Source: DATGLG01 sp035294245 (GTDB taxonomy: Bacteria > Pseudomonadota > Alphaproteobacteria > JACZXZ01). Taken from it: DNA of 64,000 nt. Shown in pieces: positions 41,629 through 49,706 of this stretch; within the stretch, counting starts at the first letter, position 1; every line of letters begins with the position of its first letter. The notes under the pieces were generated by a model, which was not told the DNA's origin, did not search any database, and was given only the letters and a program-made list of their open reading frames with translations. The position numbers were made by a program, and so were the translations under genes. The stretch covers positions 62,001-126,000 of the forward strand of contig DATGLG010000057.1 of the NCBI GenBank assembly GCA_035294245.1. Reading direction: 5' to 3'.

Positions 41629-43146
41629 ATGCCGCACGAGCCGCCCTCCGACTATCCGAGCTTCTCGCCGCAGGAAATCGTCTCGATCATGTCGGGGCTC
41701 ATGCTGGCGATGTTCCTCGCCAGCCTCGACCAGACCATCGTCGCCACCTCGCTGTCGAGCATCGGCCGCGACCTCAACGGCTGGCGCTCCCTCGCCTGGG
41801 TCGTCTCGGCCTATCTCGTCACCTCGACGACGACGACGCCGATCTATGGCCGCCTCAGCGATCTCTACGGCCGGCGGCCGATCCTCCTGATCTCGATCGG
41901 CCTCTTCGTCGGCTCCTCCGTGCTCTGCGCCCTCTCGGGAACCATGGCGCAGCTCATCGCCGCACGGGCCCTGCAAGGTGTCGGCGGCGGCGGGCTCCGC
42001 TCGGTATCGCAGGCGGTCATCGCCGACATGATCCCGCCGCGCGAGCGTGGCCGCTATCAGGGCTATCTTTCCAGCGTCTTCGCGACCTCGAACGTGCTGG
42101 GCCCCGTCCTCGGCGGGTTCTTCGCCGACTACCTCTCCTGGCACTGGATCTTCTGGATCAACCTGCCGCTGGGCCTGGCCGCCTTCATCCTCTCGAACCG
42201 CAATCTCGCGAAGCTGCGCCGGCCGCAGCACCACCCGAAGATCGACTGGCTCGGCGCCTTGCTGATCCTCGCCTCGGCGACGCCCATCCTCATCGGCGTC
42301 GCCAATGCGGAGCGCGCCGGCGGGTGGCTCTCCGTCGATTCTTTCGGCCCGATCGCCGGCGGCCTCATGGCGATCGCGGCGCTCATCCTCTGGGAGCGCA
42401 TCGCGCGCGAGCCGATGCTGCCGCTGCGGCTCTTCCGCAACTCGATCTTCTCGGTGGCGAGCATCATCAGCTTCCTCGTCATGATGGTGATGATCGGCCT
42501 CATCGTGCTGGTGCCCATGGACTACCAGCTTGGCGCCGGGCTCTCAGCGAATGCGGCCGGCATCCGCATGATCCCGATGACGATCGGAACCGTGATCGGC
42601 TCCTTCATCTCGGGGCAGCTCATCACCTATACCGGCCGCTATCGCATCTTCCCCATCATCGGCACCTCGACGGGGATGATCGCCTGCGCGGTGATCGCCT
42701 GGGCCGGCCTCGGCCATTCCCTCGCTTTCGACATCCTTGCGACGGGCATCCTCGGCATGTCCTTCGGCGGCCAGCTCGCGCCAATGACCGTCACGGTGCA
42801 GAATGCGCTGCATTCCCACGACAACGGCATCGGCGTTTCCTGCCTGATGTTCTTCCGGCTGATGGGGGGCGCCTTCGGTGTCGCCCTTCTCAGCACGATC
42901 CTCATCGCCCGCCTCGCCGCCGGGGCCCTCGCAATTCCCGGCCACGAGGCGCTGGGCCCCAATCCCGGGATCGCGCTCTTCCACCTCGACGAGCCGGGAC
43001 TTCACCTGACCCCGGCGCTCCTGGCGGCCCTCGGCGGCGCCGTGGAGCGCGCCTTCGCCCATGTCTTCATCGTCGCCGCGGTGATTCTCGCCTTTGCGGT
43101 GATCGGCGCGCTGCGTCTCAAGGAAGTGCCGCTGCGCGGCCGTTGA
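41629..43146 (+). CDS. MFS drug efflux transporter, DHA2 (14-helix, EmrB/QacA) family
   Basis: Proton-driven multidrug exporter. The first helix MLAMFLASLDQTIVATSLSSIGRDL and motif C-like GVGGGGLRSVSQAVIADMIPPRERGRYQG are DHA2 hallmarks; hydrophobic segments run to the C-terminus as expected for 14 helices. The ATG at 41629 follows GAGGA eight bases upstream and gives 505 residues; an earlier in-frame ATG at 41557 has no ribosome site. No regulator is adjacent. Confidence 0.9.
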   Translation: MPHEPPSDYPSFSPQEIVSIMSGLMLAMFLASLDQTIVATSLSSIGRDLNGWRSLAWVVSAYLVTSTTTTPIYGRLSDLYGRRPILLISIGLFVGSSVLCALSGTMAQLIAARALQGVGGGGLRSVSQAVIADMIPPRERGRYQGYLSSVFATSNVLGPVLGGFFADYLSWHWIFWINLPLGLAAFILSNRNLAKLRRPQHHPKIDWLGALLILASATPILIGVANAERAGGWLSVDSFGPIAGGLMAIAALILWERIAREPMLPLRLFRNSIFSVASIISFLVMMVMIGLIVLVPMDYQLGAGLSANAAGIRMIPMTIGTVIGSFISGQLITYTGRYRIFPIIGTSTGMIACAVIAWAGLGHSLAFDILATGILGMSFGGQLAPMTVTVQNALHSHDNGIGVSCLMFFRLMGGAFGVALLSTILIARLAAGALAIPGHEALGPNPGIALFHLDEPGLHLTPALLAALGGAVERAFAHVFIVAAVILAFAVIGALRLKEVPLRGR

Positions 43147-43237
43147 CCGGAGCCGCCCTTGCCGCGGCGGCGGGAGGCTCCCTAATATGACGGGAGCGGC
43201 CGAGGATCGATCCGCGCCCATTGAGGAGTTTCGCGAC

Positions 43238-43630
43238 ATGGCCCGTTCCGCCAGGCCAGCGGGCAAGATCAAGCGGGTTTATCTGCCGCGGGAGCGCGGC
43301 GACGGCAAGCGCGTGCTGGTGGAGCGGCTGTGGCCGCGCGGGCTCACGAAGGAGGAGGCCGCCGTCGATGTCTGGCTCAAGGACATCGCGCCGAGCCCGG
43401 CCCTGCGGAGCTGGTTCGGTCACGACCCGAAGCGCTGGACGGAGTTCCGCAAGCGCTATCGCGACGAGATCGCGAAGAATGCCGGGCCGCTGCGCGAGCT
43501 GCGCGAGCTCTGCCGGAGCGGCCCGGTGACCCTGGTCTATGCCGCGCGCGACGAAACCCATAACGGCGCGCGAGTCCTGTTGGAACTACTCGAGGGAAAA
43601 AGCGATGGCCGTGAAGAAGCAACCCGATGA
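43238..43630 (+). CDS. DUF488 domain-containing protein
   Basis: DUF488 proteins are small nuclease/ADP-ribosyl-like fold proteins of uncertain role. The 130-residue product has IKRVYLPRERGDGKRVLVERLWPRGLTKEEAAVDVWLKDIAPS, the family signature. The ATG at 43238 is chosen because GAGGAG lies nine bases upstream; the frame opens 17 codons earlier. Its 3' end overlaps the following DUF6306 gene by 26 bases in another frame. Confidence 0.88.
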   Translation: MARSARPAGKIKRVYLPRERGDGKRVLVERLWPRGLTKEEAAVDVWLKDIAPSPALRSWFGHDPKRWTEFRKRYRDEIAKNAGPLRELRELCRSGPVTLVYAARDETHNGARVLLELLEGKSDGREEATR

Positions 43631-44129
43631 CGCCGGCGAGCCGGAACCGGCGAAGGGCTTCAGCTCGCCGGCCTGCCTCGCCCACGAGATGGACCCCGCC
43701 TATGCCGGCTATCTCGGCGACGCCGAGCTCGTTGCGCTCCTGAACCTGCTGGTCGAGGCCGAGCGCGCCGGCGACAAGGTCCTGGGCGTCTTCCTCGCGG
43801 AGAGCCCGAGCGCTGAGGCGCGCGCGCTGCTCGAGGCGGTGCGGCGCGACGAGGCGCGCTTCACCACCATGCTCACCCGCCATATCGAGAAGCTGGGCGG
43901 CGCGCCGAGTCAAGCGACGGGCGCCTTCTACGGGAAGGCGATCGCGGTGGAGGGCTTCGCGGCGCGTCTTGCCTTCCTCAATCGCGGCCAGGGCTGGGTC
44001 GTGCGCAAGCTCAAGGACGCGCTGCCGCGGGTGAAGGACGACCGGCTCCATAGCGCGCTCAAGGGCATGCTCGGCGCCCACGAGGCCAATATCGCCCGCT
44101 GCGAGGCGCTGGTGAGAAGCCTGGGCTGA
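43605..44129 (+). CDS. DUF6306 (ferritin-like) protein
   Basis: A 174-residue soluble helical protein beginning MAVKKQPDDAGEP, with acidic/histidine-containing helices (LLVEAERAGDKVLGVFLAE, RRDEARFTTMLTRHIEKLGG, GAHEANIARCEALV) typical of ferritin-like DUF6306 proteins. The spaced glutamates and the R-D-E-A-R / R-H-I-E pairs could bind two metals. The start overlaps the end of the DUF488 gene, so the two are translationally coupled. Role unknown. Confidence 0.75.
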   Translation: MAVKKQPDDAGEPEPAKGFSSPACLAHEMDPAYAGYLGDAELVALLNLLVEAERAGDKVLGVFLAESPSAEARALLEAVRRDEARFTTMLTRHIEKLGGAPSQATGAFYGKAIAVEGFAARLAFLNRGQGWVVRKLKDALPRVKDDRLHSALKGMLGAHEANIARCEALVRSLG

Positions 44130-44135
44130 GACGGC

Positions 44136-45983
44136 TCAGCGACCCGCGGCCGCTCGCACGCGGAAAAGGCGGAGGTCGCTGGAGATGCCGGCCGGCCAGG
44201 GTTGCGGGGTGAGCCAGCTTGGCGCTGCGCCGCGCTGCAATCGCTTGTAGAGCGCCTCATCCGGCTTTGCTGGCTCACGCGCCGCCCGCCCGCCACCGCA
44301 GACCATCACGTAGGCGACGCCACGGCGGGCGAGAATCCGCCGCGCCGAGTCGTCGTCCCGGCTGGCCATGAAGCTCAGCGCATCATGCAGGCCCTCCACG
44401 TTCAGATGATAGAGGCCCGCGACGACGCGGTGGCCGGTCCAATAGAGCGTCTCCGGCGCCTGGTCGGGGTGAGTCAGGATGATCAGGTCGCTGCCGCCCA
44501 TGAAGGCCGGATCGTTGAGCGCATCAGCCACTCCGCGAACGGCGCAATTGGCCGCCGCAGGCGCCGGCTTCGATGACCTGCCCATCGCGGCCGAGAGCGC
44601 CCCCGCAGCCAGCATCGGCCCGATGGCGATCAGCACAATGCCGAGCACGCGCGCCGCCAATCGTAGCGCCGTCGGCGCCCATCGCTCCATGAAGGGCTCG
44701 ACGCGGCGCATCGCGCAGGCGACGGGAAGGGCGGCGAGGACCTCGGGATAGATCGCGAAACGCGCATGGAGCAGGCCCGGCCCGATCAGCAGGCCGAGCA
44801 TGGCGGCGAAAAAGCCCCAACCCCAGCGCGCCGCCGGGCGCCGCTCGCGCCAGGCGAAGGCGATGGCGGCGACGAGGCCGAGAAGGGGAGCGCCGAGCCA
44901 CAGCACGCCCCGGCTCGGCTCCCGGAAGGCCGGTTGCATCTCGGCGACCTGGTTCCAGAAGCCGATTCCCACTTCCGTGCCGAAGACGGCCTTCTCCGGG
45001 GCAAGCACGCCGGGAAACGCGGCAAAGAGGCTTCCTGCGGCCAGCACCGCGCCAGCAAGGGCCACGGCAAGGCGAATGCGCCAAGCCTCGGGATTCTGGG
45101 GCGCCGCAGCGATCCCCACCCAGAGCAGGGCAAGCAGGCCCGCGAAGGCCACATAGAGAATGGAGAGCCGCTCGGCTTCCGGGTAGAGCCAGCCCTTATA
45201 GGGTGGATCGACGGCCAGGAGCAGCGCCGTGGAGAGAAAGAAGGCCGCGGCAAAGCCAAGATTGGCGCCGCGGCGCGAGCGACCGTCGCGAATCCAGGCG
45301 AGCCCCATGAGCGCCACGCCGAGGGCGATGCCGAGGATGCATTCGACGGTCAGCCACAAGGCGAAGCTCGCCGCAAGGCCGGTTGTCACGCCGAGGCGTG
45401 GCCCGCTCGCCGCCGTGGCGAGGCGCAGGGCGAAGCCGAGAAAGAGCGTCCACGCCGCGACGACGGGCACGTGGTAGGTCACGTTGCCGATCATGCCGTA
45501 ATTCAGCACGAGCGGCGCCAGGGCGATCAGGAGGCCGCCGAAGCGCCGGGTCGTCGCATCCAGGAGCGGCCGGGCCGCCCACATGGCGGCGAGGAGCAAG
45601 GCCGCGATCGAGAGCGGGCCGATCAGCCGCGTGGCGATCGCGAAGCCCGCGCTCCAGCCGGCGACGGCCGCAAAGGGAGCCGCCACGGCGAGGAAGACCA
45701 GGTCATAGGCCTTGCTCCAATGGAGCACCATGCCGAAGGGCGCATTGTCGCGGGGGAAAAAGCCGCGGTGCCAGCCATCCGCCAGCACCCCGCGCAGACG
45801 GACGATATGCATATAGCTGTCGGGATCGACGAGATCGCCCCGCAGGATCTCGGGATGGCGAAAGAAGGCGATGAGGGCCAGCAGCAGCGCGCCTAGGAGG
45901 ATGCCCGGCAGGGCGTCGACCAGGAGATGGCCCTTCCCCTGCGCTGCCGCCAGGCCCCGATCTCTCCAATGAATGACCGCCAT
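44136..45983 (-). CDS. Large integral membrane protein, GT-C/oligosaccharyltransferase-like
   Basis: A 615-residue protein with about 12 membrane helices, a first periplasmic loop holding DLVDPDSYMHIVRLRG and a soluble C-terminal domain (about 455-615). The DPDSYMH loop after helix 1 resembles the catalytic acidic loop of GT-C lipid-linked glycosyltransferases and STT3/PglB relatives. The C-terminal part (SARRILARRGVAYVMVCGGG) is periplasmic in such enzymes. It would transfer a sugar from polyprenyl phosphate. It stands alone, convergent with the DUF6306 gene; acceptor unknown. Confidence 0.7.
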   Translation of the reverse strand: MAVIHWRDRGLAAAQGKGHLLVDALPGILLGALLLALIAFFRHPEILRGDLVDPDSYMHIVRLRGVLADGWHRGFFPRDNAPFGMVLHWSKAYDLVFLAVAAPFAAVAGWSAGFAIATRLIGPLSIAALLLAAMWAARPLLDATTRRFGGLLIALAPLVLNYGMIGNVTYHVPVVAAWTLFLGFALRLATAASGPRLGVTTGLAASFALWLTVECILGIALGVALMGLAWIRDGRSRRGANLGFAAAFFLSTALLLAVDPPYKGWLYPEAERLSILYVAFAGLLALLWVGIAAAPQNPEAWRIRLAVALAGAVLAAGSLFAAFPGVLAPEKAVFGTEVGIGFWNQVAEMQPAFREPSRGVLWLGAPLLGLVAAIAFAWRERRPAARWGWGFFAAMLGLLIGPGLLHARFAIYPEVLAALPVACAMRRVEPFMERWAPTALRLAARVLGIVLIAIGPMLAAGALSAAMGRSSKPAPAAANCAVRGVADALNDPAFMGGSDLIILTHPDQAPETLYWTGHRVVAGLYHLNVEGLHDALSFMASRDDDSARRILARRGVAYVMVCGGGRAAREPAKPDEALYKRLQRGAAPSWLTPQPWPAGISSDLRLFRVRAAAGR

Positions 45984-46054
45984 TGCGCGTCCTTCGAAGG
46001 CTGCCGGTCCAGCATGGGAATAGGGTATGGTGCGTTTGGGTCTCAGTCCCTCGG

Positions 46055-46118
46055 CCGTCGCCCCCGCGCAGGCGGGGGCCCAGAAACATTGGATTCCCGC
46101 TTTCGCGGGAATGACCGT
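46055..46118. repeat. Palindromic repeat, family A (copy 4)
   Basis: Two stem-loops: GCCCCCGC-GCAG-GCGGGGGC (46060-46079) and ATTCCCGC-TTTC-GCGGGAAT (46093-46112), bounded by CCGTC and GACCGTCC. The second arm pair equals that of copy 1. It sits in the 294-base gap before the acyl-CoA synthetase gene. Confidence 0.8.
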
Positions 46119-46277
46119 CCGATATAGCGATTTGATCCAAGCGCATTCGCTCGAGATACCGGCTCGGCTGTTTTAAGGCGCCTTGGTTAACAAATCGCAA
46201 GCTGCCCAGCAGCTACTCGCGGGACGAGGGCAGGGTTATGATGCCGGCGGGAAACGCCATACCGAGAAGGCCGGGGC

Positions 46278-47957
46278 ATGCTCACCCGCGGCAAGAGCTA
46301 TGAGGAGGTCTATTCCGCGTTCCGCTGGAGCGTGCCGAAGCGCTTCAACATGGGCGTCGCCTGCTGCGACCGGCACCTCGCGCGCTACGGCGGCAAGCCC
46401 GCCCTGCTCTTCTTGACCGAGGATGGCCGGCTCGAGCGCTATAGCTTCGCCGATATCCATCGCCTCTCGAACCGGCTTGCCAACGCCCTCGTCGCCCATG
46501 GGGCCAAGCGCCGCGACCGCGTCGGCATCCTCCTTCCCCAATCGCCAGCCGCGGCGATCGGCCACATCGCGGCCTATAAGGCGGGGCTGATCGCAGTTCC
46601 CCTCTTTACGCTGTTCGGCGAGGACGCGCTCGCCTACCGGCTCGGCGACGCCAGCGCCGGCACCGTCATCACCGATGATGCCAATCTCGCCAAGATCATG
46701 GCGATCCGCGACAGGCTGCCGGCGCTGCGCCTCGTCATCGTCGCGCGCGATGCCGCGCCGAAATCGCCGCTGCCGGCAGGCGCCATCGATCTCGCGCGCG
46801 CCCTCGACTCATCCTCCGAGCGCTTCTCGCCCATCGACACCGACGCCGACGATCCCGCGCTCATCATCTACACCTCGGGCACCACAGGCCCGCCCAAGGG
46901 GGCGCTCCACGCCCATCGCACGCTGCTCGGCCACTTGACCGGCGTCGAGTTCTATCACGAGTTCCTGCCGCAGCCCGACGACGTGTTCTGGACGCCGGCG
47001 GATTGGGCCTGGATCGGCGGGCTCCTCGATGTGCTGCTGCCGGCCTGGTTCCATGCGGTGCCGGTGGTCGCCTGCCGCATGCGCAAGTTCGACCCGGAAT
47101 TCGCCTATCGGCTCATCGCCGATTACCAGGTGCGCAATCTCTTCCTGCCGCCCACGGCGCTCAAGCTGATGCGCCAGGTGCGCGAGCCTCGCGCCCGCTG
47201 GAGCTACCAGATCCGCTCCATCTTCAGCGGCGGCGAGAGCATGGGCGAGGAGCTCCTCGCCTGGGGACGCGAGGCGCTCGGCGTTACCGTCAACGAGGGC
47301 TACGGCCAGACCGAGTGCAACCTGGTGCTCGGCAATTGCAGCGCCGTCATGCCGGTGCGCGCCGGCTCGATGGGCCGACCGGTGCCGGGGCACATCGTCG
47401 AGATCGTCGACGAGCGGGGCAATCCCGTTCCGTCCGGCACGCCGGGCATCGTCGGCGTGCGGCGGCCGGATCCGGTGATGCTGCTCGAATATTGGGGTAA
47501 CCCGCGCGCCACCGCCGAGAAATTCGCCGGCGACTGGCTCTTGACCGGCGACGTCGCCGTGAAGGACGACGAGGGCTATTTCTGGTTCCGCGGCCGCGCC
47601 GACGACATCATCACGAGCGCCGGCTACCGCATCGGGCCGAGCGAGATCGAGGATTGCCTGTTGCGACATCCCGCCGTCGCCATGGCGGCCGCGATCGGCG
47701 TGCCAGACCCCCTGCGCACCGAGATCGTCAAGGCGTTCATCGTGCCGGCCCCCGGCCATGCGCCGTCCGCGGCCTTGGCGCGCGAGATCCAGGACTTCGT
47801 GAAGACGAGGCTCGCGGCCCACGAATATCCCCGCCTCGTCGAATTCGTCGAGAGCTTGCCGCTGACGGCGACGGGCAAGATCATGCGGCGGGAGCTGCGC
47901 GCCAAGGAGATCGCCGAGCAAGCAGCGCCACGGGAACCCACCGCCGGATCGCCTTAG
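46278..47957 (+). CDS. Acyl-CoA synthetase (AMP-forming, medium-chain ACSM-like)
   Basis: Activates a carboxylic acid to its CoA thioester through an acyl-AMP. ATP loop IIYTSGTTGPPKGALHAH, adenylate motif NEGYGQTECN, hinge TGDVAVKDDEGYFWFRGRADDII and the C-terminal catalytic lysine in LPLTATGKIMRREL are all present; 559 residues. The ACSM-type architecture (no Acs-style N-terminal extension) suits aromatic or medium-chain acids. It converges with the DUF1028-Rid-HpaBC operon and may activate a product of that pathway. Confidence 0.93.
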   Translation: MLTRGKSYEEVYSAFRWSVPKRFNMGVACCDRHLARYGGKPALLFLTEDGRLERYSFADIHRLSNRLANALVAHGAKRRDRVGILLPQSPAAAIGHIAAYKAGLIAVPLFTLFGEDALAYRLGDASAGTVITDDANLAKIMAIRDRLPALRLVIVARDAAPKSPLPAGAIDLARALDSSSERFSPIDTDADDPALIIYTSGTTGPPKGALHAHRTLLGHLTGVEFYHEFLPQPDDVFWTPADWAWIGGLLDVLLPAWFHAVPVVACRMRKFDPEFAYRLIADYQVRNLFLPPTALKLMRQVREPRARWSYQIRSIFSGGESMGEELLAWGREALGVTVNEGYGQTECNLVLGNCSAVMPVRAGSMGRPVPGHIVEIVDERGNPVPSGTPGIVGVRRPDPVMLLEYWGNPRATAEKFAGDWLLTGDVAVKDDEGYFWFRGRADDIITSAGYRIGPSEIEDCLLRHPAVAMAAAIGVPDPLRTEIVKAFIVPAPGHAPSAALAREIQDFVKTRLAAHEYPRLVEFVESLPLTATGKIMRRELRAKEIAEQAAPREPTAGSP

Positions 47958-48631
47958 GGATCGCCCGGGACGCCATAGCTTGGCGCCGCGGTGGGATCGA
48001 GGGCGCGCTGAATGTAGTCCTTCATCTGTGGCTCATAGAGATCCCAGGTCTTGCGCAGCGCGGCGATGGGCGCCTCGTCGGCCCAATCCACGCGCAGATT
48101 GACGACGGGCCAGGGCTGCTCATGGGCGACGACGAGCCCCGCCGAATGCACGGGGCCCGCCTCGCCACCGGCGGCGAGGCCCCGCTCGAGCGCGCGCAGC
48201 AGCCGCTCGGCGAGATGCGCCTCCGGTGCGGCCGCGAAGGCCTCGGCCATCGCGGCGGGCACGCCCGAATTGGCGAGGAGATTGCCCGCTGCCACGCAAT
48301 CGCGCCCCGCCGCCGCCCCGGTCACGCCGAGGGCCTTGGCGCCGGTATAGTGGGCGACGCGGCCCTCGCGATCGACGACCGCGAGCTGGCGATGGACGAT
48401 GTGAGGGGCGGCGGCGGTGATCCGCGCGAGCGCCTCGCCGGCGGGAACCCCCTCCTCGAGGAGATCGAGAAGGCGGATGCCGAGCACCGGATCGGTCACG
48501 TTCTGGCTGGCGACGGCGCCGGCACTCACGCGCACCCAGACGCAGCGCGACGCAACGGCGATGCTCGAGCTGGAGATCGCCATTCCCACGGCACCGCTGC
48601 GGGCGCAGCGGCCGACGATCGAGAAGGTCAT
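47954..48631 (-). CDS. DUF1028 Ntn-hydrolase-type protein
   Basis: DUF1028 proteins begin MTFSIVxR and have an Ntn-hydrolase-like fold; some occur in operons for nitrogenous ring or cyclic amide breakdown. Here the product (225 residues) reads MTFSIVGRCARSGAVGMAIS... with AGAVASQNVTDPVLG. Start ATG at 48631 overlaps the Rid gene stop in an ATGA quartet, showing translational coupling. It overlaps the acyl-CoA synthetase gene by four bases at the opposite end. The reaction is unknown; hydrolysis of a C-N bond is an inference. Confidence 0.85.
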   Translation of the reverse strand: MTFSIVGRCARSGAVGMAISSSSIAVASRCVWVRVSAGAVASQNVTDPVLGIRLLDLLEEGVPAGEALARITAAAPHIVHRQLAVVDREGRVAHYTGAKALGVTGAAAGRDCVAAGNLLANSGVPAAMAEAFAAAPEAHLAERLLRALERGLAAGGEAGPVHSAGLVVAHEQPWPVVNLRVDWADEAPIAALRKTWDLYEPQMKDYIQRALDPTAAPSYGVPGDP

Positions 48632-49098
48632 TTCTTCGCCCTGTTGCGGCCGGCGGCGCTCTTTCGCGCTGTCCGCGACGCGTTCGCCTCGTCTTCGGGG
48701 ATCACCGCGTCCACGTCGATCTCCATGAGGAGCTCGGGTCGCGCGAGGCCGCTCACGATCAGGCCGGTCGAGCAAGGATAGACGCCCTTGAGCCATTTGC
48801 CCACCACCTGGTAGACGGGCTCGCGATAGGCGCGGTCGGTGATGTAAATGTGGATCTTGCAGATGTGCTCCAGCTTGGCGCCGGCCTCCTCGAGCAGGAT
48901 CTTCACGCATTTCATGGCGTGCTCGGCCTGGGCCGCGGGATCGCCGATGCCGACGACGCTGCCGTCGAAGGCCATCGCGGTCTGGCCGCGCAGGAAGATG
49001 TGATTGCCGGCGCGGACCGCCATGCAGAGATCGATGCCGAGCTTCTGATTCTTGTAGTAGCTGTTGGTGCGGAACTTGCGGAAACGCTGATGCGCCAC
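48628..49098 (-). CDS. Rid family (RidA-like) protein, divergent member
   Basis: Rid fold protein of 156 residues distinct from the housekeeping RidA at 2216: FRTNSYYKNQKLGIDLCMAVRAGNHIFLRGQTAM, then ICKIHIYITDRAYREPVYQVVGKWL and GLARPELLMEIDVDAVI. Catabolic Rid proteins (for example 2-aminomuconate deaminase) remove ammonia from enamines formed during ring breakdown. The GTG at 49098 is chosen since GAGGGAGGGCGCC precedes it and the domain begins there. The 98-base gap to the reductase gene upstream contains no gene. Confidence 0.85.
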   Translation of the reverse strand: MAHQRFRKFRTNSYYKNQKLGIDLCMAVRAGNHIFLRGQTAMAFDGSVVGIGDPAAQAEHAMKCVKILLEEAGAKLEHICKIHIYITDRAYREPVYQVVGKWLKGVYPCSTGLIVSGLARPELLMEIDVDAVIPEDEANASRTARKSAAGRNRAKK

Positions 49099-49196
49099 GG
49101 CGCCCTCCCTCTTCGCTGAGCGGTCTTCATCCCACGACGCAACGCGCCTTGCGGGCGCGCGACGTCCCTTCCCCTTTACCCGAAAGCCGTGGCGGC

Positions 49197-49703
49197 TCAA
49201 GCCGCGGAAAGCGGCGACCCCTCCAGCGCCAGGCGGCTGTAGTTGCGATCGCAATAGACGAGCGGCCGCCCCTCGCCGAGCTCCACGTCGCAGACCGTGC
49301 CGATCAGCACGTGGTGGGAGCCCCAGCGCAGGTGGCGCACCAGGGTGCAGTCGAAGGCGGCGAGCGCGCCGACGAGAGCCGGAGAGCCGGTGGCGAGCGG
49401 CATCCATTCGGCGGCGGCGAAATGATCCCCGCCCTCGATGGGAAGGCGCCCGGCGAAGACCTCCGAGATCGCCTCCTGGTCCTCGGAGAGGATATTCACG
49501 CAGAAGGCGCCGCTCGCGATGATGGCATCCGCGGCGCGGCTCTGGTGATGCAGGCAGGCGAGCAGGGAGGGCGGATCGGCCGAGACGGAGCAGACGGCGC
49601 TCACGGTGACGCCCGCACGCCTGCCCTCGGCCGTCTTGGTCGTGATGATCGAGACCCCGGTCGCCGCGAGGCGCATGCCGTCGATGAAGCTCTCGCGCAG
49701 CAT
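49197..49703 (-). CDS. Flavin reductase, HpaC type (monooxygenase component)
   Basis: NAD(P)H-flavin oxidoreductase of the HpaC/flavin-reductase family, 168 residues. MRLAATGVSIITTKTAEGRRAGVTVSAVCSVSADPPSLLACL is the FMN/FAD-binding region and GSHHVLIGTVCDVELGEGRPLVY the typical C-terminal strand pair. It supplies reduced flavin to the large component encoded three bases upstream. Ribosome site GGGAG is seven bases before the ATG. Confidence 0.92.
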   Translation of the reverse strand: MLRESFIDGMRLAATGVSIITTKTAEGRRAGVTVSAVCSVSADPPSLLACLHHQSRAADAIIASGAFCVNILSEDQEAISEVFAGRLPIEGGDHFAAAEWMPLATGSPALVGALAAFDCTLVRHLRWGSHHVLIGTVCDVELGEGRPLVYCDRNYSRLALEGSPLSAA

Positions 49704-49706
49704 GGC

